Below are positions 26,075-34,043 of a stretch of DNA of 64,000 bases, in pieces. The notes beneath the pieces are model-generated. The model was not told the origin of the DNA. It made no database searches and was given only the letters and a program-made list of their open reading frames with translations. The stretch is from Wenjunlia vitaminophila DSM 41686 (GTDB lineage Bacteria; Actinomycetota; Actinomycetes; Streptomycetales; Streptomycetaceae), in the NCBI RefSeq assembly GCF_000380165.1, contig NZ_KB904665.1, positions 1-64,000 of the forward strand, given 5' to 3'. How positions within the stretch are numbered: position 1 is the first letter of the stretch; each line of letters starts with the position of its first letter. Position numbers and translations under genes: made by a program.

Positions 26075-26308
26075 ATGCATCAGTCCAGGACCGCCATCGA
26101 GTCAGAACTTCTCGATCTCGGGGGAGTAACGCTTGAGCAGCTACGTGCGCTGGACGACCCCGAACGGGAGAGAAACAAGCAGCGGCTGTTGCAACGGCTC
26201 AACCACCTCGACACCAGCCTTGGGGATAGCGCGAACAGCAAAATGGCCCGGCCGTGCCTACCCGGGAAGGCCAGCTCGTGCACAATGACGCGCCTTCGGC
26301 CCGTGTGA
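26075..26308 (+). CDS. 77-aa peptide with FxsA-like leader, candidate RiPP precursor
   Basis: ATG 26075 follows GGGAGGG. Residues 8-45 (ESELLDLGGVTLEQLRALDD, then a long basic helix with QRLLQRLNHLD) closely resemble the leader of FxSxx-COOH (FxsA) peptides, which carry a D-L-x-G-[VL]-[ST]-L-E-x-L-R-x-L block. The tail (SANSKMARPCLPGKASSC then TMTRLRPV) does not end in F-x-S-x-x, so the core differs from canonical FxsA. The TGA overlaps a GTG that opens the HExxH gene (GTGA at 26305-26308), tying the peptide to that enzyme. No radical SAM maturase is in the window. Confidence 0.6.
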   Translation: MHQSRTAIESELLDLGGVTLEQLRALDDPERERNKQRLLQRLNHLDTSLGDSANSKMARPCLPGKASSCTMTRLRPV

Positions 26309-28200
26309 TCCACCATTCCTGGCACCGGTTGTCCGAGTCCGCCTTCGACGCCCTCGCCGGTGGCGCGGGAGACGCCGCCACACTCCGCCAGTTGTGGGCC
26401 GCGGAACGCAGCCACCGTCTCCTCCTCCTCGATCTGCTCATGGACGTCCAGGCCCGTGAGCCCACGGCGACGGGTCCGCTGGCGCCGGCCGAATCGGCCT
26501 GGCAACTCCTGGTGGCGGCGCAGCGACGGGACGGCGCAGCGGTGGAGGAGACGCTGTTGTTCCCGGAGACGGGCCTGTGGCTGGCCCGGGTGCTGCGCCG
26601 GCTCAGGGGGGCGCCGGCCGGTGCCGTCCCGCTCTGGGCGGACGTCGGACAGTTGCACGTCATGGCCGCCGCGGTCGCCGTCCGGGCCGGCCTCGACTTC
26701 TCGTTGTCCGTTCCTGCGCGCTCCGGCACGGTCTGGCTGCCCGGCCTCGGGCGCGCGGTGCTGCCCGGGCTGCCCCGGTGGGACACCGCGCAGGTGACGC
26801 ACACGGCGACGGGGCGGCTCCGCGTGTCGGCGCGCACCGGACAGGTCGTCGTGTCCGGCGCCCTGGACCGGCCGGCCGACGGCTGGCAACCGCCCCGGCT
26901 GCTGACCCTCGATCCGGACGGCCCGGGCAGCAGGGTGTTCCTGGACGACATCAGCTTCCACCGGGTCTCCTCGACGCAGGCGTCACCGCCGCTGAAGCGG
27001 CTGCCGGACCGAACCGCCGCGCACTGGGCCGAGGCACTGCGGGCCGCTTGGCGGCTGCTGGCCGACGCGGACCCGCAGTCCGCCCTCGACGTGGCCGAGG
27101 TGCTGCGCTCCGTCGAGCCGGTCCCCAGTGAGGACGACCACAGCACCCGGAGCGCCTCCTCCGGGGACGCCGTGGGAAGGCTCGCCACCACGCAGCCGGA
27201 CACGCCGGCCCAGCTCGCCGCGGTGCTGGTGCACGAGGTGCAGCACAGCAAGCTCAATGTGCTGATGCACCTCTACGCCCTGCACGGCCCGGAGGCCGAA
27301 CCCCGGCTCTACGCCCCCTGGCGGAACGATCCGCGCCCGCTGCGCGGCATGTTGCAGGGGGTGTACGCGTTCACCGGGGTGACCAGGTTCTGGCGCGGCT
27401 GGGCGGGCTCCGGCCGGGAGCCCGAGGCGAAGGACGCGCTCGCCTGGTTCGAGTTCGCCCTGTGGCGGCGGCAGTTGCTGCGGGTGCTCCCCTCGCTGCG
27501 GAACGACCCCGAGCTGACGCCGCTCGGCCGCCGGCTGGTGGAACGGCTCACCGCCACCGTCAGCCGTTGGGGCGACGACCCGGTCCCGGCACCGGTCCTG
27601 GCCCTGGCCCGTGACGCGGCGGACGACCACGCCACGACCTGGCGGCTGTACCACCTGGTCCCGGACCCCGACCTGGTGGCCGCCCTGGCCGACGCCTGGT
27701 GCGACGGCACCGCCGTTCCCGAGGCGCCCTTGGGCCACCGGGACTCCCGCCTGCGGCCCGACCCCGGGGCGTCCCTGCTGGACCGGCGGGCCGCCCTGCT
27801 GCGGCTGAGGCTGGGCGAACCGCTGCTCTTCGACAAGCTGGTCGCCTCACCCGAGGAAGTGGCGACCGTGGTCCGCGGCGCCGTCCCCGCCGACCTGCAC
27901 CTGGCGTCCGGCGACGCGGCCACCGCGGCGCCCCAGTACACCCGGCTGATCGCCACGGGCGAGGACCCGGACGGGGCGGGGTCCGCCGCCGGCGCCGCGG
28001 CGGCCTGGGCGGGGCTCGCCCTGGCCGCGCGTCGGGCCGGTCAGCGGGAGGCGGCACAGGCCCTGCTGACCGGGCCGGAGGTGGTGCGGGCGGTGTACCG
28101 CGCCGCCTGGCGGCGGGCCGGACGGGCACCGGACCCGCTGCGGCTCGCCGGTTGGCTCCACGGCCCGCTCGGCGGGCGGGTCACCGGCGGGGGCGGTTGA
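26305..28200 (+). CDS. HExxH-motif putative peptide beta-hydroxylase, 631 aa
   Basis: The start region (HHSWHRLSESAFDALAGGAGDAATLRQL) and H310-E-V-Q-H314 within VLVHEVQHSKLNVLMHLYALH identify the HExxH putative peptide-modification family, now named aKG-HExxH-type peptide beta-hydroxylases; in FxsBH proteins the same domain is fused to a radical SAM enzyme. Here it stands alone with one Cys only, so there is no Fe-S cluster. GTG 26305 was chosen because it overlaps the peptide stop; GTG 26254 and 26278 are alternatives deeper in the peptide gene. The C-terminal third is helical and repeat-like. Predicted substrate: the 77-aa peptide. Confidence 0.75.
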   Translation: MIHHSWHRLSESAFDALAGGAGDAATLRQLWAAERSHRLLLLDLLMDVQAREPTATGPLAPAESAWQLLVAAQRRDGAAVEETLLFPETGLWLARVLRRLRGAPAGAVPLWADVGQLHVMAAAVAVRAGLDFSLSVPARSGTVWLPGLGRAVLPGLPRWDTAQVTHTATGRLRVSARTGQVVVSGALDRPADGWQPPRLLTLDPDGPGSRVFLDDISFHRVSSTQASPPLKRLPDRTAAHWAEALRAAWRLLADADPQSALDVAEVLRSVEPVPSEDDHSTRSASSGDAVGRLATTQPDTPAQLAAVLVHEVQHSKLNVLMHLYALHGPEAEPRLYAPWRNDPRPLRGMLQGVYAFTGVTRFWRGWAGSGREPEAKDALAWFEFALWRRQLLRVLPSLRNDPELTPLGRRLVERLTATVSRWGDDPVPAPVLALARDAADDHATTWRLYHLVPDPDLVAALADAWCDGTAVPEAPLGHRDSRLRPDPGASLLDRRAALLRLRLGEPLLFDKLVASPEEVATVVRGAVPADLHLASGDAATAAPQYTRLIATGEDPDGAGSAAGAAAAWAGLALAARRAGQREAAQALLTGPEVVRAVYRAAWRRAGRAPDPLRLAGWLHGPLGGRVTGGGG

Positions 28201-28302
28201 CGCCCACGCCCCGGACCGCCACCGTTCCCCCGGCCCCGGCACCACGCCCGCCGCTGGGGCGGCGGTCACCCCGTGCCGCGTCCCCCGGCGGGGAGGAGCG
28301 GA

Positions 28303-31300
28303 TCACAGCGGCAACGGGTCCGCGTCGCAGTTGGACCGCCGCCAGGCGATCGCGTCGGCGAGGGCGGGGTGGTGCTCGCCGAGGTGACGGCGGATGCCCT
28401 CCACCGCCTGCTCGTGCAACGCCTGGGCCTCCTCGGTGTGGCCGAGCGCCTTCAGGTCCTGCGCCAGGTTGCTCTTCAGCGCCAGCACCGAGGGGTGCTC
28501 CTCGTTCAGGACCGTGATGCTCGCCTCCAGGGTCCAGCGGTCGAGTTCCGCCGCCGCGGCGACCTCCCCCTGCGCGAACATGTCGCTGGCGAGGTTGGTG
28601 CGGCACACCAGGGCGTCCGGGTGGTGCTCGCCGAGCCGCTCCACACAGCGGTCGAGTACCGACTCGTTGAGCCGGCGGGCGGCGTCCACCCGGTTCAGCA
28701 ACCGGTAGGTGACCGCGAGGTCCATGTCCGCCGAGAGCGTGTTGGGGTGGTCCGGTCCGAACACCTCGGCGTACAGGTCACGGGTCCGCTGTCCCAGGTG
28801 CAGCGCCTCGTTGAGGTCACCGAGCTGCCGCAGGTCCACCGACGCGTTGAGCGAGGCGACCAGCGCGTCCGGGTGACGGTGTCCGTAGCGCTTGGTCAGG
28901 GCCCTGCGGACCGCCTCGGTCAGCTCCGACGCACGGTCGTGGTAGCCGGCCTTGCGCAGCGACACCCCGAGTCTGGCCGTGGCGCGCAGGGTGGCGAGGT
29001 TCTCCTCGCCGACCGCCCTGCGGTACTTGTCCACGATCCCCTCGAAGAGCTGCGCGGCCATCGCGTACTCGCCGAGGTTGCGCCGGTCCAGGGCGACGGA
29101 GGTCTCGGTGAGCAGTCCGCTCAGCGACTCCTCGCCGTACATCTGCGCCTTGCGCTGCCAGGTCAACTGGTCGAGTTCCAGGGCCCGCCGGAACTCGCCG
29201 TTGACCCGCAGGCAGACCCCGAGGTTGTGGGCGTGCAGCAGGGTCTCCGGGTCGTCCTCGCCGAAGGCCCGCAGCGCCCGGTCGTAGACCTCCTGGTCCA
29301 GTGCCAGGGCCGCCCGGTAGTCGCCCTGGGCCCTGCGGTCGACGGCCACCTGCCCCATGACGCGGAGCAGTTCCTCGTCGGTGTCGCTGACCGCCTCCCG
29401 CTGGAGCACGTCCAGCATGGCCTCGCCCACCGCGGCGGCCTGGGAGTAGCGCCCCATCCCCCACAGCACGAACCGCAGTTGCCGCCCCATCATCAGGCCC
29501 TGCCGGTCGGCCTCGCCGAAGGCGTCCCGCCAGATGTCGTAGGCCCGCTGGGCGAACTCCCGGGCGCTCTCGTGCTCGCCCCAGTAGTACAGGTACTCGG
29601 CGACGCTGTAGACCGCCTGGCGGACGACCGGGGATTCCGACCGCATCGCCTCGGAGACCACCACGTGCGGGTACAGCTCCTTGAACCGGGGCCAGTGCTC
29701 GGGGTCCTGGGGGTCGCGCGGGGTGCTGGCGGCGAGCAGCAGGTGGGCGCCGCGGCGCATCCTGGCGCGCTGTTCCTCGGACATCCGGGCGATCAGCACG
29801 GCCTGGACCAGCCGGTGCATCTCGATGGAGTTGGTCCGGTGGTCGATCTTGGCGAGGGAGTAGCGGTTGATCTCCCGGATGGCCCGGCCGAGGCGCAGCG
29901 GGTCGGTCAGCGCCCGGTCGAGGTCGGGGGCGATGGGTTCCACCGCGGCTCCGGAGAAGAGCGTGCGGGAGATGGGCTCGGGGGCGAAGTACGCGCAGAC
30001 CTGGAGGAGTTGCAGCGCGGCGGCGTTCTTCCGCTCGAGGTGGTCAAGGGAGACGTTCCAGGCCGTGGCGACGGTCTCCTCGTAGTGGGTGGGCGGGGAG
30101 ACGGTCATCAGCTCGGCCCGCTTCTCCTCGAACAGCCGCAGGTACTCGGCCGCGGGCATACCCGTCTCGGCCCGCCAGGCGGACGCCTGCTCCACCGCGA
30201 GCGGCAGGTCGCCGAGGATCTCGGCGAGTTGGTTCGCCTCCTCGGTGGGGAGGTCGGGATTGCGGCGCTGGAGGAGGTGGATGCTCTCCTCCCGTTCGAA
30301 GACGTCGACCTCGAGCGGATGGGCCAGGGTGTTCCACTGGGGATTGCGTGAGGTCACGAGAATGGAGCCGATCGGTCCGCTCCCGGGCGCGGTGGGAAAG
30401 TACTCCCGAACGGCTTCCGGGCTTTCCGCGTTGTCGAAAACGAGCAGCCAGCGACCATAGGGATTTCCGGTCCGCAGGGCCTCGAGAACGGCCGGCACCG
30501 CGGTGAGGGCCTCACCGGTGACCGGAAGGCGCAGCCGCTGGGCGAGTTCCACCAGGGCCTGGGCGATCTGGGTGGGCCGCTCCGCCGGAATCCACCAGAC
30601 GATGTCGTATTCGGTGGCGTGGCGGTACACGTACTCCAGGGCGAGTTGTGACTTCCCCACGCCGCCCATGCCGTGCAGGGCGTGCGGCAGCACGGCGGTG
30701 GGTCCCTCCCGAAGCCCGCTCTCGAGCTGGTCCAGCAGCTCCTCGCGGCCGGTGAACACCATGTTCCGCGGGGGCATGTTGCCCATGACGGCGGGGCGCA
30801 CCGCGATGTCCCGACCCGGGTGGGCAAGTGGTACGCCCTGGGCCGCCGGTGTCGCCATCGTGGTGCCTCCTCCGGGTTTGCTGGGACTGTCGTCGCCTCG
30901 GGGCGAGGGAACGGGCACCGGGCCGGGATTGTTCCGCATGTCGGGCGTTCCTGGGTAAGTCACTGTGCCAGAACCTTTGCCAATGAGTGGGACGGCATCG
31001 CCGGGGATATACGTCTGCGTCGATATGTCTATCGGATCGTCGGTGGACGAGATATGAGCTTCTATCAGGCCACGCAGTCGGCGAGCGCGATGCAGATGCG
31101 GACCGGAAAGCGCCTCCAGCACGGCGTGTTCCGCCAGCAGAAAACGCAGGTTCTCCCCGGTGACCTCAGGATCTCGGGAATGCTGGACTCCGTCCAGATG
31201 GAACAGCAGTTCCTGGGCCGCCTGGTTGCGCGGCGCCATGAATTCCGCTGCTTTCCGCAACGCCTTTTCTGTGGCCCTCCTGGTGCCCGCGGCGAGCAGC

Positions 31301-32883
31301 TCCTCACGTACGCCCCGGTGGAACAGGAAGGACCCCTCCCCGCCGAAGGACCAGGCGTCGACGAGGCCGCTCATCAGGAACTCGGCCAGATGGGCGGGGC
31401 CCGAGGCGGGCAGGGTGTGCCGCTGCACCACGGACATGATCGGCAGGTCCAGCTGCACCGCGGCCAACCGGGTCGCCAGGGCGAACGCCTGCGGGGAGGC
31501 CCACACCCGGAACCGGGCGACCCGCTCCGCCGGACTCATCGGCCGTGCCGCGGCCGGCTCCGCGTCGTCCGCCCCCGGTCCCTGCCACGGGCCGGCGAGC
31601 ACGGCGGCGACCTCCGTCCACCGGGGTCCGTTACCGGCCACGAAGCGCGCCCACGGGGCCAGCCAGGAACCGGCGACCTCCAGCACCGGCACGGGAACCA
31701 GCCGGCGGCGCTCCGCCTCGCCCAGCGACGCCCAAGGCAGCGGCGGCTCCGCGAACTCCCACTCCACCTGCCCGTTGCCGGACCTCGGTCCGGACGCGTG
31801 CAGCCGGACCCGCTCCGGGAACAGGCCGGTGCGGTGCCACAGTCGTTGGGGGAGGGCGTGCAGCAGCGCCAGGGGCTGGTGCCGGCCCCAGTCGCGCAGC
31901 AGGCTCAACACCGCCCCGGTCCGCCACCCCCGGGAGAGGCCGTCGGTGAGCACCAGGACCATCCGGCGTCCGTGCGGATCGACCAGGCTCCGCCAGGGCT
32001 GCGCCGGCGCCCCTGGCGAGGCCCCGCGCAGCTGCACCCCGTCCGGGGCCGCGGCGTCGCTGTCCAGCCGGCGCAGCGCGACGTGGCGGAAGCCCCCGTA
32101 ACGGTGCAGCACCCGTGCCAGGTGCCGCGCGGTGGCCCGCCACACGGCCATCCGCGGGCCGCCGTCCACCACGAGCACGGCGTCCCACCGGGCCTCGGCG
32201 GCCGGGCGCAGCACCGGGGGCAGCCAGGTGGAGGTCGCCAGGCGCTCGGCCGTGAGGTCCTCGTCCACCTCCAGGGTCCGCCCGGAGCCGACGCGTTCGC
32301 GCAGCGACCGCAGGGCTCGGCCGAGCGCCGCCGCGTCCACCCCCCGCTCGGTCCTGGGGGGCACCGGGAACGCCCGGCGGTGCGGGGCCGCACCGCGCTC
32401 CCCGCTGCCCGTGGAGACGACCCCGACCAGGGCGTTGGGGGCGCGTGACGTCCAGCCCCCGGGGGACGGGTCGGCGGGTCCGGCCCGACCGCCCGGCTCA
32501 TCTTCGGACGCCCCGCCGGGACCGGCACCGCCGGGGTCAACACCGTCAGGGTCCGGGGTTCCGGGGTCCGGGGCGCCGGTCGGGGCGTCCGTGCTGGTGG
32601 GCCGGGTGGCGCCGTGGGGCGCGGCGGTGTCCTCTGGGGCGTCGTCCACCCTGGTGGGCTCCGCTTCCTTCCCGTCCGGTGAGGCGTCGGGGTCGCGGGG
32701 ACGGACGGAGGTGACGGTGGGCTCGGCGAGGCCGGGGTGGTGCTCGGCGAGCCACAGCGCGTCGGCCACCTCCCACCAGCACAGCGCGGCGACCGGCAGG
32801 CGCCCGGGGACCCGGTCGGAACCCGGGGCCTGTGCCCCGCGCCCCGACCCCGGTCCCTCGGACGCCGACGGCCGCCGGGTCAC
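28303..32883 (-). CDS. Degenerate vWA/SAV_2336-like, NB-ARC and TPR protein (FxsT-like), 1526 aa
   Basis: GTG 32883 overlaps the MoxR stop (GTGA). Residues about 232-420 look like a vWA fold (ARWDAVLVVDGGPRM, RMVLVLTDGLSRGW) in which the MIDAS D-x-S-x-S is replaced. Residues about 440-540 match the SAV_2336 N-terminal-related region (RVWASPQAFALATRLAAVQ). After a linker, an NB-ARC STAND NTPase spans about 715-1000 with P-loop GMGGVGKSQ (Lys744), Walker B LLVFDN and sensor ILVTSRNPQW. The last 480 residues are TPR repeats with many DHPNTL/EHHPDAL turns. This NB-ARC/TPR half resembles the FxSxx-COOH system TPR protein. Likely the sensor of the island. Confidence 0.78.
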   Translation of the reverse strand: MTRRPSASEGPGSGRGAQAPGSDRVPGRLPVAALCWWEVADALWLAEHHPGLAEPTVTSVRPRDPDASPDGKEAEPTRVDDAPEDTAAPHGATRPTSTDAPTGAPDPGTPDPDGVDPGGAGPGGASEDEPGGRAGPADPSPGGWTSRAPNALVGVVSTGSGERGAAPHRRAFPVPPRTERGVDAAALGRALRSLRERVGSGRTLEVDEDLTAERLATSTWLPPVLRPAAEARWDAVLVVDGGPRMAVWRATARHLARVLHRYGGFRHVALRRLDSDAAAPDGVQLRGASPGAPAQPWRSLVDPHGRRMVLVLTDGLSRGWRTGAVLSLLRDWGRHQPLALLHALPQRLWHRTGLFPERVRLHASGPRSGNGQVEWEFAEPPLPWASLGEAERRRLVPVPVLEVAGSWLAPWARFVAGNGPRWTEVAAVLAGPWQGPGADDAEPAAARPMSPAERVARFRVWASPQAFALATRLAAVQLDLPIMSVVQRHTLPASGPAHLAEFLMSGLVDAWSFGGEGSFLFHRGVREELLAAGTRRATEKALRKAAEFMAPRNQAAQELLFHLDGVQHSRDPEVTGENLRFLLAEHAVLEALSGPHLHRARRLRGLIEAHISSTDDPIDISTQTYIPGDAVPLIGKGSGTVTYPGTPDMRNNPGPVPVPSPRGDDSPSKPGGGTTMATPAAQGVPLAHPGRDIAVRPAVMGNMPPRNMVFTGREELLDQLESGLREGPTAVLPHALHGMGGVGKSQLALEYVYRHATEYDIVWWIPAERPTQIAQALVELAQRLRLPVTGEALTAVPAVLEALRTGNPYGRWLLVFDNAESPEAVREYFPTAPGSGPIGSILVTSRNPQWNTLAHPLEVDVFEREESIHLLQRRNPDLPTEEANQLAEILGDLPLAVEQASAWRAETGMPAAEYLRLFEEKRAELMTVSPPTHYEETVATAWNVSLDHLERKNAAALQLLQVCAYFAPEPISRTLFSGAAVEPIAPDLDRALTDPLRLGRAIREINRYSLAKIDHRTNSIEMHRLVQAVLIARMSEEQRARMRRGAHLLLAASTPRDPQDPEHWPRFKELYPHVVVSEAMRSESPVVRQAVYSVAEYLYYWGEHESAREFAQRAYDIWRDAFGEADRQGLMMGRQLRFVLWGMGRYSQAAAVGEAMLDVLQREAVSDTDEELLRVMGQVAVDRRAQGDYRAALALDQEVYDRALRAFGEDDPETLLHAHNLGVCLRVNGEFRRALELDQLTWQRKAQMYGEESLSGLLTETSVALDRRNLGEYAMAAQLFEGIVDKYRRAVGEENLATLRATARLGVSLRKAGYHDRASELTEAVRRALTKRYGHRHPDALVASLNASVDLRQLGDLNEALHLGQRTRDLYAEVFGPDHPNTLSADMDLAVTYRLLNRVDAARRLNESVLDRCVERLGEHHPDALVCRTNLASDMFAQGEVAAAAELDRWTLEASITVLNEEHPSVLALKSNLAQDLKALGHTEEAQALHEQAVEGIRRHLGEHHPALADAIAWRRSNCDADPLPL

Positions 32884-34043
32884 GCCGGATCCGCCCCCTC
32901 GGTGCTCAGCGGGTGCCAGATCGAGCGCAGCACGGCCTGCCACTCGGCGTCGTCGCCGTCCTGGTAGCGGTAGGCACCGGAGGTGGCGAGGTGGGCGGCG
33001 TTCAGTAACTGGTCGGCGGCCAGCCCGCCGGCCTGTTCGCTGCGCAGCACGAACTCGCTGACCAGTTGCTCCCTGAAGTCCCCGAGCCGGTTGGAGAAGT
33101 GCGCCGCGACCAGCTCGCCCAGCGCCTCGGGCCCCGGGTCGGGCATGTCCAGGCGCAGGCAGCGGCGCAGGAAGGCCTCGGGGAACTCCCGTTCGCCGTT
33201 GGACGTCAGAACCACCACCGGGAAGGTGTGGGTGCGCACCACCCCGTCGCGGACCGGGGCGGTGCCGCCCGGGTCGGCGGTGTGCACGACCACCTCGGGG
33301 GACCGGTGCTTGACGCGCACCAGCGGCGGCACCTCGAACCAGCCGTCCTCGAAGAGCGTCAACAGGTCGTTGGGCAGGTCGGCGTCGCTCTTGTCGATCT
33401 CGTCGATCAGCAGGACCCTGGGCAGCCTGTGGGGCAGCAGCGCGGTGCCCAACGGGCCGAGCTGCACGAAGTCCCCGATGTCCGCCCCGAACTCCCGCGC
33501 GTCGTCGGCGCCCGGAGCACCGTCGGCCCGCTGCTGGGCGGCGTACCAGGCCTGACCTGCCTGCGCCCGGCCGATCACGTCGTACTCGAAGAGGCCGGAG
33601 GCGAGGGTGGTCCTGCTGGTCACCGGCCACTGGAGGACCCGACCCAGGCCGAGCTCCCGGGCGATCCGGAAGGCCAGCGCCGACTTCCCGACCCCCGGCC
33701 GGCCGGTGACCAGCAGCGGGCGGCGCAGCAGGATCGCCGCGTTCACCAGGCGGACCTCGTCCTCCGGCGGGCGGCGCACGGTGGCTCCCGGCGGGCCGAG
33801 CCGCCGGTCCGCCTCGTCGTCGTCGGGTGGCTGGGGCAGGCAGGGGCCCCCGCGGAAGGTACGCCACCGCGGCCCCTCCGGCCAGGTGCGTTGGTCGTGG
33901 GGGGTGGGCGGGAACGCCTCGCCGGTCCCCCGGTAGGGCAGCCCCGGGGTCCCCGGGCCGCCGGCCGCGGGGCCGTTGCCGCCGCCGCCCGGGGGGCGCC
34001 CGTCGGCGTTCCGCGGCGCTCCGTTGTCGTCCGGCGCGTTCAC
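32880..34043 (-). CDS. MoxR-family AAA+ ATPase, 387 aa
   Basis: Walker A GRPGVGKS (residues 114-121), Walker B LLIDEIDK (211-218), sensor 1 VVLTSNGEREFPEAF and the arginine-finger stretch FLRRCLRLDMP fit MoxR chaperone ATPases. About 95 Pro/Gly-rich residues precede the AAA core. GTG 34043 overlaps the VMAP-like stop, and its own TGA overlaps the GTG of the vWA/NB-ARC gene, so the three are translationally coupled. In vWA-MoxR-VMAP ternary systems this ATPase is the NTP-dependent core that remodels the partner proteins. Confidence 0.88.
   Translation of the reverse strand: MNAPDDNGAPRNADGRPPGGGGNGPAAGGPGTPGLPYRGTGEAFPPTPHDQRTWPEGPRWRTFRGGPCLPQPPDDDEADRRLGPPGATVRRPPEDEVRLVNAAILLRRPLLVTGRPGVGKSALAFRIARELGLGRVLQWPVTSRTTLASGLFEYDVIGRAQAGQAWYAAQQRADGAPGADDAREFGADIGDFVQLGPLGTALLPHRLPRVLLIDEIDKSDADLPNDLLTLFEDGWFEVPPLVRVKHRSPEVVVHTADPGGTAPVRDGVVRTHTFPVVVLTSNGEREFPEAFLRRCLRLDMPDPGPEALGELVAAHFSNRLGDFREQLVSEFVLRSEQAGGLAADQLLNAAHLATSGAYRYQDGDDAEWQAVLRSIWHPLSTEGADPA

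Noticed and set aside
26075-26308. Canonical FxSxx-COOH precursor
   Set aside because: Only the leader matches; the C-terminus does not have F-x-S-x-x and no radical SAM gene is present, so it is called FxsA-like only.
32884-33867. Upstream extension of the vWA/NB-ARC gene
   Set aside because: It is an out-of-frame shadow of the MoxR gene; the GTGA overlap at 32880-32883 gives a better start.
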